NCBI GenBank assembly: GCA_009760855.2
Contig: WPIO01000010.1
Coordinates: 8,785,501 to 8,849,500, forward strand
Direction: 5' to 3'
Origin: Cristatella mucedo
Lineage: Eukaryota; Bryozoa; Phylactolaemata; Cristatellidae
DNA: 64,000 nt
In this document: positions 1 through 10,400 of the stretch, piece after piece
Layout of the letters: every line of letters begins with the position of its first letter
How positions within the stretch are numbered: position 1 is the stretch's first letter
The notes under the pieces: model-generated
The model's input: only the letters and a program-made list of their open reading frames with translations
Database searches by the model: none
Told to the model about the DNA's origin: nothing
Position numbers and translations under genes: made by a program

Positions 1-537
1 AAAGTGAAATATAAGCCTTGGGAGCTGCCCAAGTATGTGGTCAAACATCAAACACCATCAAATATCAGAAGAACAATTATATGCCAGCCAGATTTGAGCT
101 CGGTACCACGAGGTGGTACTGAATCCATAATACAAGTCACTTGGCCACCAAGGCAGCTCTGACAGTAATGCAAGCTTACGGCATTTCCTAGAAATTTAAG
201 ACCTAACAGGAAATTAGGCCCTCGCATGATTTTTCAGGGAATGCTTGTAATATAGGCCCTACCTCAAAGATAAGCAGAAGGGGGTATGTGAGTACTGGTG
301 CACACAAGCAGTTATAAGGAAGTGGGTCGATTTAATGCTGCCACTTCTTTTGCGAGGTGGCCAAAGAGGTCTGCTGGTGTGACTTTCAGCCAGCTCTCAC
401 TGCACTGAAGACAAGAAGAATTTTCTTGCAGAGAGAAGAATAGATCAAATAATGATTCCTGCAGAAATGACTAACCTACCTCCAGACTCTGGATAACGCA
501 ATAAACAAGCCATTCATGAACTATTTGAGCGTAGAAA
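1..537. other. No recognisable feature
   Basis: I see no exon, repeat or RNA gene that I can support here. Since the minus-strand DNAAF8-like gene is still open at its last visible exon (donor at 2754-2753), this stretch is probably intronic to it. Confidence 0.4.
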
Positions 538-640
538 TTAATAATAATAATAATAATAATTCACTTGATAAAGTGCCCTCAGAGAACTTAATCTCTCTCT
601 CTGCGCTTTAAATTTGCTGTAAACTGACTACATTCGAAAT
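538..640 (-). repeat. LINE 3' tail remnant
   Basis: Read on the minus strand, this matches the end of the resident CR1/L2-group LINE: a run like GCGC(C)T-AGAGAGATT-AAGTTCTCTGAGGGC, then CTTTATCAAGTG and an ATT microsatellite (the ATAATAATA run at 540-558 on the plus strand). No coding part is attached. The same tail occurs at 925-1015, 9990-10050, 12950-13025, 14700-14775, 18056-18150 and 53035-53105. Confidence 0.6.
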
Positions 641-924
641 CAATGACTACATTCGAATTAGAATGGAGAGAAATCAAGCTGGAAACTTTGTGAAGCTTAG
701 CCTGCAAGAGGTCGTAACTTGGGAAAATAATTCAGGGATGAAATCACTGATTTCTGTGTTGTCAATGATGCACTATGCAGAGGCTGAGTGGACCACAAGT
801 GCTCAGTTAAGGTGAGCTCTAGTGCTGGATATGAGCGATTTTGACCAATTGTTGTACAGGACAAGGATTTGTAAGAAATTCGGGTCGGGATTTCGGGTTT
901 GGGGATTTATGACGGCATTCTAAT

Positions 925-2518
925 AATAGTAAAATTAATAATAATGCACTTGATAAAGCACCCTCAGGGAATTTAATCTCTTTCTAGGCACTTTAAATTT
1001 GCTGCAAAGAGAAATGCAATTGAATGGTAAGTAAAATCATTCTTGAAAAACAAACAAAATGAATAACATGGTTAGGGGTGACATGCACATGTGGTTAGTG
1101 GCAGCATGCACAGTGTCAGCACGCATAAGCACGTGAAGGACGAATCACAGGGACCCACTAAATGCTGTCCTAAATAGGTGTGTTTAAAAGTTCCTTTTAA
1201 ATGTGGTCAGGTCAGGGGATGTTCTGACGCAGGTCGGGAGGGAATTCCAGGCTTTGGGAGCATACGAACTATATGCACGGTCTCCAAAGGATTTGAGGTT
1301 TGTACGAGGTATTTGTAGACTGTTGGATTCCAAAAAGCAGGTGGTACGATGCTTGGCCTGATGAGGGAGTATATCTGAGAGATAGGCTGGAGCCAAAGAA
1401 TGAAGTGACCTAATAGTGAGCGACAAAATCTTGAAGCCAATCCGTTGCTTGGCTGGTAGCCAGTGCAGGTCGGCGAGAAGTGAAGTAATGTGGCAACTGC
1501 GATGCTCACGAAAGACAAGCCTACCTGCAGAGTTTTGCACCAGCTGCAATCGCCTGATCGCACATGCTGGTAGGCCAGTAAGCAGTGAGTTGCAGAAGTC
1601 GAGACGGGATGTCACGAATGCATGGACCAACTTGGACGTGGTATCCTTATCTAAACAAGCACGAATTTTAGCAATGTTATGAAGCTGAAAATAGGCAGAT
1701 TTGACTGTGGAGCTGATATGGTCGTCTAACGAGAGATCGCTTTGGAATATGACACCTAGATTTCGAGCTGATCCGACAGGAGATATGCTGGCAGAGCCAA
1801 TTTTGAGAGTCAGCCTTTCCAATCTCTGAATCACACTGGGTTTGCCCATAACAAGTAAGTTAGTTTTATCATCGTTTAGTTTTAGAAAATTTGCTGCCAT
1901 CCATGTGCGGATGTCATCAATGCATGCAGCTAGTGCGTTGAGAGAATTTGAGGTGCTCGAAGGCTGCGAGGGATCAAAGCAAAGGTACAACTGAGTGTCA
2001 TCCGCATAGAAGTGAAAGCCTAGATTGTGCTTGGCAATCTCATCAGCAAGAGGCAGAGTATAAACCGTGAAAAGAACCGGACCTAGCACGGAGCCCTGAG
2101 GTACTCCATATTTCAGAGGTACTTCAGATGATCTTTGTCCATTCATGTCAATATTCTGGAGTCTCCCACTGAGATAGGACCTGAACCACCGCAGAGCAGT
2201 GCCAGTGATGCCTAGGCGAGATGAGAGGCACTCTAGAAGAACTTTGTGATCGATGGTATCAAAAGCTGCCGAAAGATCAAGCAAAACAAGCAGAGACACT
2301 CTACCCATGTCTGCATTCCTAAGTAGGTCGTTGTATACCCTAAGCAATGCTGACTCTGTGGAGTGATTAGCTCTAAAGCCAGACTGGAACTTACTAGCAA
2401 GGTGTGAGGTTTCGATATGCGAGTTTAGCTGGTCTGTCACGACCCGTTCCAGTGTCTTTGATAGGAATGGTAGAAGGGAGACTGGGCGGTAGTTGCTTAA
2501 GTTCTCTTGGTCTAGTGT
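925..2518 (-). mobile_element. CR1/L2-group LINE, 5'-truncated copy
   Basis: This is the longest LINE copy in the window. On the minus strand it runs from the reverse-transcriptase start (SNYRPVSLLPFLSKTLE, near 2510-2450) through the whole RT and C-terminal region to an untranslated tail. The tail ends in the shared motif and an ATT microsatellite near 925-1015. The endonuclease and ORF1 are missing, as expected for target-primed, 5'-truncated insertion. It lies downstream of, and parallel to, the visible DNAAF8-like exons, so it is probably intronic. Family placement rests on the RT signature (GVPQGSVLGP, FHFYADDTQLY, FLKLNDDKT) and the microsatellite end; a subfamily cannot be named. Confidence 0.85.
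1184..2518 (-). CDS. LINE reverse transcriptase, 5'-partial open frame
   Basis: An uninterrupted frame encodes most of a non-LTR reverse transcriptase, and its stop codon is at 1184-1186. RT motifs appear in order: the SNYRPVSLL start, FQSGFRANHSTESAL, LLDLSAAFDTIDH, the GVPQGSVLGP loop, the catalytic FYADDTQLY with both aspartates, FLKLNDDKT, then the C-terminal LVHAFVTSRLDFCNSLL, LHWLPAKQRI and FKILSLTIRSLHSLAPAYL segments typical of the CR1/L2 group. There is no genuine ATG: the frame is open to the truncation point near 2518. The intact frame and catalytic residues suggest a fairly young copy, but without an N-terminal endonuclease it cannot move by itself. Confidence 0.85.
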   Translation of the reverse strand, partial: TLDQENLSNYRPVSLLPFLSKTLERVVTDQLNSHIETSHLASKFQSGFRANHSTESALLRVYNDLLRNADMGRVSLLVLLDLSAAFDTIDHKVLLECLSSRLGITGTALRWFRSYLSGRLQNIDMNGQRSSEVPLKYGVPQGSVLGPVLFTVYTLPLADEIAKHNLGFHFYADDTQLYLCFDPSQPSSTSNSLNALAACIDDIRTWMAANFLKLNDDKTNLLVMGKPSVIQRLERLTLKIGSASISPVGSARNLGVIFQSDLSLDDHISSTVKSAYFQLHNIAKIRACLDKDTTSKLVHAFVTSRLDFCNSLLTGLPACAIRRLQLVQNSAGRLVFREHRSCHITSLLADLHWLPAKQRIGFKILSLTIRSLHSLAPAYLSDILPHQAKHRTTCFLESNSLQIPRTNLKSFGDRAYSSYAPKAWNSLPTCVRTSPDLTTFKRNF

Positions 2519-2754
2519 CTATATTCTAGAAGACGAATTGGGTCTATTTGAATAAGTGTAGATTTTTATACACGAATAAATGGAGATTTTGATACATGAA
2601 TAAATGTCAATTGCTGCTGATGGAAAAAATAAGAGGTCATCATAAAATAAGCCATAAGCAGCAAGAACTAATGTAGGACCCTGTCTTATTTGTGTGACAA
2701 TACGGTACACTTATTACTAAAGGGCCTGGCTTATTTTTAGCTTGCCACTCTTAC

Positions 2755-4330
2755 CTGAGTCAACAGCTGCATTAGGTGCCACGCTAACTTTGCTGCTCTC
2801 GGTTTGAAAATCAGTGGAAGCTGCTGCATTGCTTCTGCTTCGGTGGGTGCTTGGCTTCCTTTGCACGGTGGCACCCGTGCGAGGATCGACGTGCAGTGGT
2901 GTGCCACACTGACTTTCACAGAAAGCAGCAAGCTTTTCCATCAGCATGACATTGCTTGCAGATACTTGAGCAGGTGCTACAAAGTAAAAAAGGGGTGAGA
3001 GACCCCATTTAGCAACACCGGATGCATAGCTTAGGGTATTTAGTGGGCTCCACAAAAAGCCGATGTTCCTTGATGCATGCAGGGTTCACGTAAAATCCAC
3101 CGTGTTTGCGCTCGTCAGGCAAGGTGGCTTGCACCATTTACGCATTCTTCCCATTGCAGCAGCACAACTGACCTGGCTGTCGCTGGTTCATCTCATCATC
3201 ACTTGATGGGAGACTTGCTTCCATGATTACATCATCAAGGCCAACGGATATTTTCCTTGAACGTGTTCTATATTCCGTTTCTACCACTCGTTGAAGGAGC
3301 AGGTCTAGAAAACGACAAACGTTTGAAGCATGCTACATCTAGTAGCTGAAATGCCATTGTAGGATTACTAGAATATGTAAGTCTCACTGACTAAGCCTAT
3401 CAGCATATCATATTCTTTCTATCAAGCATGGCCGATAAATTAACGCACTCCAGTACGCAGATTACCAGCTTACCAAGATCAATGCGTTCCAATCCATTCA
3501 TAGAGAGTTTGACTTTTGGTGGCTCCTGGGCAACGCCGAAATTAGATCGATCTTGGACTCTAGTGTGCTCTGAGAGATGCCGTAACGCGTGCGTTTGAGA
3601 TGCACGCGATGAATATATCGCACCTTGAGCTATGTCAAGTTCAGATTCACCATTGGTCCTGACAGTAATCGGTGGTAACGGTAAATGAATTTCTGAGCGT
3701 CGTTCTGCGTTATCTTCTTGCTCACCGAGATATGATGGAGACTGCTTGGGAAACGGGGGAGACGCAGGCTCCACTGCAGTCTTGGTATTTTCCTGAACAC
3801 TCGTGTTAAAATGCTCTTTGCCTTGGTCTCCACTACCATCTGCATCGAAGTAAGACAAGCTCTCATCCAAATCCTTTTCATCGTCGTCAGATAAAAGGCC
3901 TCCGCGAATTGGATGTTGAAAAATCTCGACGGAGTCTAGCAAATCTTCCTAATTAAAAACAGAAAAATTCTGCCAATTAACAACTGTATTCATAAGTCAT
4001 TCCGTTTTTAGGCAGCACGTGCTGTTTTTCAGGGCCAACATAACATAACTCACTTCATCGATGCTATCGTCAATTGATGGTAGATTCCTCTGAATCTCAT
4101 CGAATATTGCATCCAGTCTGGGTTTCAACTGCGAATGCGAAATTGGGAATCTTGCGGATGCCGCACCTGCCTCCGGTTCCAATTCAAACTCCTTGTCAAT
4201 AGTGCTACAGTCAACGCCGGCTGGGTGTTGGTCCATATTTCCAAGGTAATGCTGCTTATAATAAGCCAGAAACTTCTGGAAATTAGAGAAATACAAAAAT
4301 AAGCTTATCACATTGCTTACATACAGCCAT
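2755..4330 (-). CDS. DNAAF8: DNAAF8-like (C16orf71) axonemal dynein assembly factor, 3'-partial
   Basis: I reconstruct five minus-strand exons with matching phases: 4325-4330 (Met-Ala only, then donor GTATGT), 4054-4275, 3474-3948, 3173-3304 and 2755-2976. The last has a good donor, GTAAGAG, so the gene continues beyond the window or in exons I cannot see. The 352 visible codons are acidic and Ser-rich. Three short blocks resemble what I remember of human C16orf71/DNAAF8: LDAIFDEIQRNLPSIDDS followed by VEIFQ (human WDAILKAVKDQLPSLDSD, then LFIFQ); LERIDLDLLLQ (human LEAWDLDDILQ); and LMEKLAAFCESQ (human LMEQLALLCTTQ). DNAAF8 is a cytoplasmic factor in dynein-arm assembly of motile cilia. Its head-to-head position with ANKS3, as I recall for human, supports the call. 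It was not verified by search. Confidence 0.72.
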
Positions 4331-5095
4331 CTTGTAATGACGTTTGACTAAGTGAAGTTCCTCTGGATTTAAGTGGTGCAGCGATCGGCCCTAGATTGGT
4401 TTAAGATGAGCTCTAAGCGCTGCCTTACGAGAACGAATGTGAAAAATTGTATTCACAACAGCACAGAATATTTCAGTTCACGGAGAACGTTTAGGTTGAG
4501 TGCTTGCTCATTCTAGGCACAACACACCCAGCTCCAGGTAGAAGTGGATTACCGTGCGCAGCTCCTCGGCTTATGGATGGCGTCGTAATCACCTAGCAGG
4601 ACGCCATTAGTACCGCTCTTTGGTGGAGAACCCGTAAACATGGCGGAAGGCTAGGCTGGTGGTCGGTGCTTGAGCCCATCCCCCCTATTCGGTCTGTGTT
4701 TGGAGTGAGACTGTCTGATGATTACCGAGACAAAGGTAGCCACAGCTGTATCTCCTGATTTGCTTGTGTGCTTGGCTTTTTGGCTTCGGGAATTGCTAAT
4801 TTCACTTTCTCGTTTTGGGAAGTCTTCGGCGTTATTGCAGTCTCAGCTTTAATTCATCGCGCTGGTATTGCTCGCTGTGGTATAGCTCGCACTGGTATCG
4901 CTCACGTTGGTATTGCTAGTGCCGTAATAGCGCACACGTAAATGGAGTGTGTCTGCTTCGTATACTTGACTCGTTCAGTGCCAATTTTGCGAGTTGGTTG
5001 TTGGGACTGAATTCGTTATGGCCAGATCTGGGCCTTAGTTGTTCACGGTATTGTGCTTTACAGGCATAAGCTCCGAATACACTTCGCTTCTCAAG
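4331..5095. promoter_or_regulatory. Divergent promoter region between DNAAF8-like gene and ANKS3
   Basis: These 765 bp separate the two start codons and must hold both 5' UTRs and probably both promoters. No clear TATA box is seen. Candidate elements: ACATGGCGGAAG at 4638-4649, a combined YY1-like and ETS-like site; CAAGATGGCT (minus strand, 4325-4334), a YY1-like site over the DNAAF8-like start codon with a CRE-like TGACGT beside it (about 4337-4342); and TCAAGATGGC over the ANKS3 start (5091-5100). I looked for an RFX X-box and found no convincing full site. Motif calls come from eye matching only. Confidence 0.5.
4865..4939 (+). repeat. 15-bp tandem repeat (4 units plus a degenerate fifth)
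   Basis: Units start at 4865, 4880, 4895, 4910 and, degenerate, 4925. Each begins GTAT(T/A/C)GCT and ends in a TG or CG dinucleotide. The array lies in the probable 5' UTR or promoter of ANKS3. Confidence 0.7.
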
Positions 5096-7376
5096 ATGGC
5101 AAATTACAGCGACAGTTCAGACGAATGCTCAGAGAGCACATTCTTCAACAGCAGTTTATCTTTCTGGAGAAATGGGCTAGCGGCCAACTCGGCCGAGTAC
5201 GACCCGGTTCTAATCGACCTTCACACGGCTTGCAGCATCGGCCATGCGTCCGTGGTAAATGCTCTCGTTAAGGAGTAAGTGAGGTGCTCCTTCGAGCTCG
5301 ATAAGCATGATCCTACTGGCGGCATATGAAACTGAGTGCTGCTAGTGAAACTACACCAGTGGATAAAAAAAATGAGTGGTGCAGTTCTGATCCGTTGCCT
5401 CCGTGGCGATCTCTCGTGCACCTGCTCGAAACGCCGGTAGGCTTAGCCGTATGTGGTAGTGACGATCGACATGATGACTGTCTGTCAGATTGTGGGCTGG
5501 CCGATAGTGAATGCTTTGTGGTTTAGCTTTGTAATCCCTGTCCTTACGTCCAATTGATCTCACCCATTTGTGCAACTGAGCGTGACCACGGCTTTGTAGG
5601 TGTATAGCTGGCACAAATCCTGCTGTTCTAAGGTGTCAGACAAAGAAATCCGCTTAGTATATCCCGGGGTAGGCTTACGAAAGCTACCAGCTCTGTCTGT
5701 TTAATCAGCTGCTTCCATGCGGATCGCTTGGGTATAAAAAAAAACCTGATTACTGACTGCTACGTTTTGGCGGCCCCTTCTCTGAAAAAGCTGCCACCAC
5801 TGTCTGTCGGCAGGCCTGTATGGCATCTGTTGCATGCAGACATTGACACAACTTTGACAGGCTTACATGACATCTTGCAGTTGGCGATAAAGGATTGCCC
5901 ACTTCAGGATTCGAACCCTCGGTCTTGGTCATGAACATGCTAACAAACTCACTATAGCCACGACCCAGGATGCCAGTGCACCAGGCTTTTCGTTCATAGG
6001 AAGAAGTTTTTGATCCTTATTCCGTGGAATGCAAAGGAGTCCTCTGGCTACTGGTCATCGGGCCTGTCGGCTAAAGTGACCCACTGGGGGTTCTAGAAGT
6101 GCCGAGTAAGATGCCTGTTTCTGGCTATTTTCCCTGTGGTAGATTAGTGAGCAAATGATGGCTAGTGTTAATGATTGTGAAGAGACTCGTTGTTTGGTAT
6201 TTAGCAGTTTATCTGCCAGGTGAGTTAGCTGTTGATTATTATCTTACCGGCATGGGGGGGGGGTTAGGTGGATGCTTTGAGATGTTTCAGCCATCCAAGC
6301 AAAGGGCTGCTGAAGCTGTTCTAAATCTGAACGATGATAAAGACCCACAGTACTCGACCACCGATATCACAGATCTTGTCCATTACTTATTTAGATTGCT
6401 TGTCACTTCTTGATGTGTAGTCATCAGAGCTGCTAATCCCTAAGCATCGTTACTCAGTACAGGTTGGGATTTTTTAGTTTGCGGGTGAGATCTTTGGCTC
6501 CCAGCTTCTTTAGCTTGAGATTTTCAGTGCTTTTGGTCTGCTGAAATGGCTGTGGCTTTGCATGTAGGTCTACACGTCGAGAGAAGTTTGCTAATGCATC
6601 TTGATGTAGTTATGCACCTTGGGCATGCAATATTAATTAGAGTCGTATGAGACTGCACTCAGTACAACGGCCAAGTCTGTGCACACCATTTGGTTTCGTG
6701 ATGTTGGTGGGTAGGCATACTTGTGTAGGAGAAAGCAAGCAGGTGCAGTCAGAAATAGATTTTGTTTACTTCTGCGATTTTAAAACATATCTCATTCGCT
6801 TTAGCTTTTCTGTCTGCTATCATTATGTGCCTTGGTCCTCATTGAGCCAATGTGGTAGTAAAGTTAGATATCTTTATCCTAAAGACAGCTTATCACGTGA
6901 GCTACTTTCTTTACCTCAATTCTTCAAACTTTTGTATGCATGTATCGTCAAGCTTGGGGAGAGGTTGAGGTTATTCTTATTTGGTGCTTTGTTATCATTC
7001 TGTGGACTTTATTTGTGGCTTTTGTGGGGCCGAAAAATGGTCTGCCTTCCAGTGTAGAAGCTCACTGGTTGTGGGGTACTAGGTTTCCGCATATCCTAGT
7101 TTTATATTTCAGTGAAATGTACCGATTTCGAGCCTAACAATGGGCTTCTAGATGAACTGCTGATGTTTAGATAGGCAGGCACGATCGGCATGCATGTGGC
7201 AGTATCACTACATCTACATTGTGTCTCACGAAAAGCAAGCCAACGTGGGCGAATTGGGCCAAACTAAGTTGCTTGCTGATTAGCGTGGCTATACACTCGT
7301 TAGTTTTCGCATGTTCGAGCAGGATGGCCTTAAGAGCCTCAGCTAGATGCACAGCGTCCACAGTCGTCTGCAGCTG

Positions 7377-7458
<82 letters not shown>

Positions 7459-10400
7459 CGGTGCCGGTCCACCCACGCCTTGCTTAGTCAGTACCTGCCG
7501 CCGCTTGCGCCGAGCGTAAGTCGAGCCCGGCAGGCGACCCGCTCTATGCCACCAGCTCTATGAGCAGTTGGTGGCGGGAGGGCAAGGGAGCTCTCGGTGA
7601 CTCCCGGGTCTTACTCCAGGGGTAAGGTACTTGCACTTGACGTACTGGGTGTTGGGTTCGAGTCCTGCAGCAGACAATCCTGTGCACCACTGCAAGTGGG
7701 CTGGTTGCTGCTAAGGCTGTTAGGAAGCTATAGAAATGAGGCAGTTGAATCAGCCGGCATTTGCTTTTCACTTTACTACACCGGACTAAAGGCAGCAGCC
7801 GGGCTCGAGCAGTGGTCACACCGACCTCTGACCTCCTGACGGCACTGCTGCTCTGTTTACTTTTTTTGCTGCCGTGCACTAGAGACAGACGCGAGCTGGC
7901 AGTCGCGTCCTGTGCGCTCGCCTAGCCACTCCGACTTGAGCCTGTCCTGCCGCTGACCAGCCTCATAGGATAGGGAGCACTAGCGTTAATAATATTAACC
8001 AGTCTGTGCTCGTCAAAATATCACGGGAAAATTTCATGCGGCTTCTGCTTCTTCCTCAGCCTCTCTGGCATATTGCTGTTGGCTTCGACCGATGAACGTC
8101 GTCTGCGACGCGAATTTTTCCTACATCTGCTTCTTCCTCTGCCACTTTGGCCCCGTTGTAGCTGGTGAGAAAGTTTCTCCCTCTTGCAGCTTCTGCAGCA
8201 CTCCGTTCAGCAGCAGCCTCCGCTGTTGTCTATCCAGCCCGTCGTTGCCGACAAGAAAGCCTTTTCATTTCAGCTTCTGCCTATGTTTTGTCTTTGAGTA
8301 TCATTTACTACTAATGTACTGGCTGCGAATTTAAAGTTAACCATTAATTCACAGCCATTTAGCAAAACTGGCGAAGCTCACATGTTACATTAATCGGGCA
8401 GCTTTCTTTAACTCAGCTATGCCAAGCAGAAGCTAGGAAGCACCAGCCGAACCATTTCGGGCATGGTACTGTGAGCGTAAGCTGCAAGAATTCTGAGGCC
8501 ACCCTTTGAAAAACTCATGTAAGTTCAAGCATGCTTAAAGGTATAAAGTTCAGACATTTCAATGTCCAATGTCTGCTATGAGAGTGCAGGTTGCAGCTAG
8601 ATATGCAAATTAACAAACTATCTCCCCTTTTTGACACTCATCCTTGCTCTACCCTCATCGTACGACTGAAAATACTTCACAGAGAACTCGTGGTAAATGT
8701 GATTTTCTGTGGCTGTGACTTACGGACGGACTAACTGGCAAAGCTTGCTTATTATAGGAGTAGATAATACTACTAATTAGTTTTGCAAAGCACCCTGAGA
8801 CAACCGAAACTCTATCAAGCACTATATAACTGGCCGCAAGATAAGCAATGAATAGGAGTTAATGACAAGCAAGGTGCCGTGCCCAGGCAAACATGGAAAA
8901 GCACCCAAGTCATGCTTTGACAGGCTGCTTGTTAGTAGGACCTGTGCATAGTAACATGTTCTAACTGGGTCATGCACAGTCGAGCTGGTTTGGTCCAGTG
9001 GTTAAGGTGCTCGCCCCGACCAAGGTCTGGCTGAGGTCGTGGGCACGAGCCCGAAGGCATATATATGCAAAGCCCCTGAGTAGAGATTAAGTTCTCTTGG
9101 GGCGCTATACAAATACAAATGAATTATAGGCATCTAAAGCACGTGAAAGAAAGGGTTCCCTGGGGTGCTTCATATACAAAATCAAATCATTCTTGACCCT
9201 ATTAACCATACTGATACTTTCTTGATTCAATATGTGCAAGTGTAACACCTGCTTCTTTTACACAAATCGTTTAGTTATGCTTCTAACCAACCGCAAATCC
9301 TTTGGAGGTAGTGCCTTCAGTTCCTATGCACCCAAAGCTGCTTGGAAATCACATCTGACTGAGGGTGTGACATCCTCTGAATTAAGGAAATTTTTATGAA
9401 GCTGCAAACAACCTTTGCATCATTTGCTCTGTCTGTTTGAATTGTGGTTAGTGTGATGTATGTGTTGTTACCAATCAGTTGGCATGCTTTTTTCTCTATG
9501 TAAAGTGTGTAGAAAGAAAAAAACTTCATCAATGATGCTCACTTTTTGGTCACTTCATTCTTTGGCTCCAGCCTATTTCTCAGATATACTTCCCCATCAG
9601 GCCAAGCATCGTACCACCTGCTTTTCGGAATCCAACAGTCTACAAATACCTCGTACAAACCTCAAATCCTTTGGAGACCGTGCATTTAGTTCGTATGCTC
9701 CCAAAGCCTGGAACTCCCTCCCTCCCGACCTGCGTCAGAACATCCCCTGACCTGACCACATTTAAAAAGAATTTAAAAACACCTATTTAGGACAGCATTT
9801 AGTGGGTCCCTGTGATTCGTCCTTCCTGTGCTTATGCGTGCTGACACTGTGCATGCTGCCACTAACCACATTTGCATGCTGACCCTGTGCATGTTACCCC
9901 TAACCATGTTATTCATTTTGTTTGTTTGTCAAGCATGATTTTACTCACCATTCAATTGCTTTTCTCTTTGCAGCAAATGTAAAGCGCCTAGAGAGAGAGA
10001 GATTGAGTTCTCTGAGGGCGCTTTATCAAGTGTATTATTATTCTTATGCTATGCAAATTTTTTTGTTATATGTATGTGATTATTATTATCAGAGTAGTGT
10101 CACAGTTTAATAAGGTAGAGCAAGATGAGGTGTGTGAGAAAGAAAAGAAAAAGATGCATCAGGCTTGAGACAGTCTAGCAGCGTGCTAGGAAACCTAGCG
10201 CTGAGGTCAGCATTGAAAAGAGATGAGGCTGTTTACAGCACAGTGCACCTTGCTGTTGCGTACTACGACCCTTTAAACGTGATTTTACTAGAAATTGTAT
10301 TCTCACCTGTATCGCGACTAAATGTCGATTGCCCAACCCCTTTTTCTGTGCTAAGCTCGTGTTTCCTTTTTAGCCTCAGTGAAGATTTGAATCGTCCAAA

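Noticed and set aside
4700-4760. GATTACCGAGACAAAGG as an RFX X-box in the divergent promoter
   Set aside because: Only one half-site is tolerable. The second half does not fit RGYAAC.
7167-7472. Arg-Glu repeat frame on the minus strand and Leu-Ser repeat frame on the plus strand
   Set aside because: Both are produced only by the CT dinucleotide run at 7379-7455.
8980-9060. SINE-A heads as functional tRNA genes
   Set aside because: They lack a foldable acceptor stem and anticodon arm, are multi-copy, and carry a LINE-like tail.
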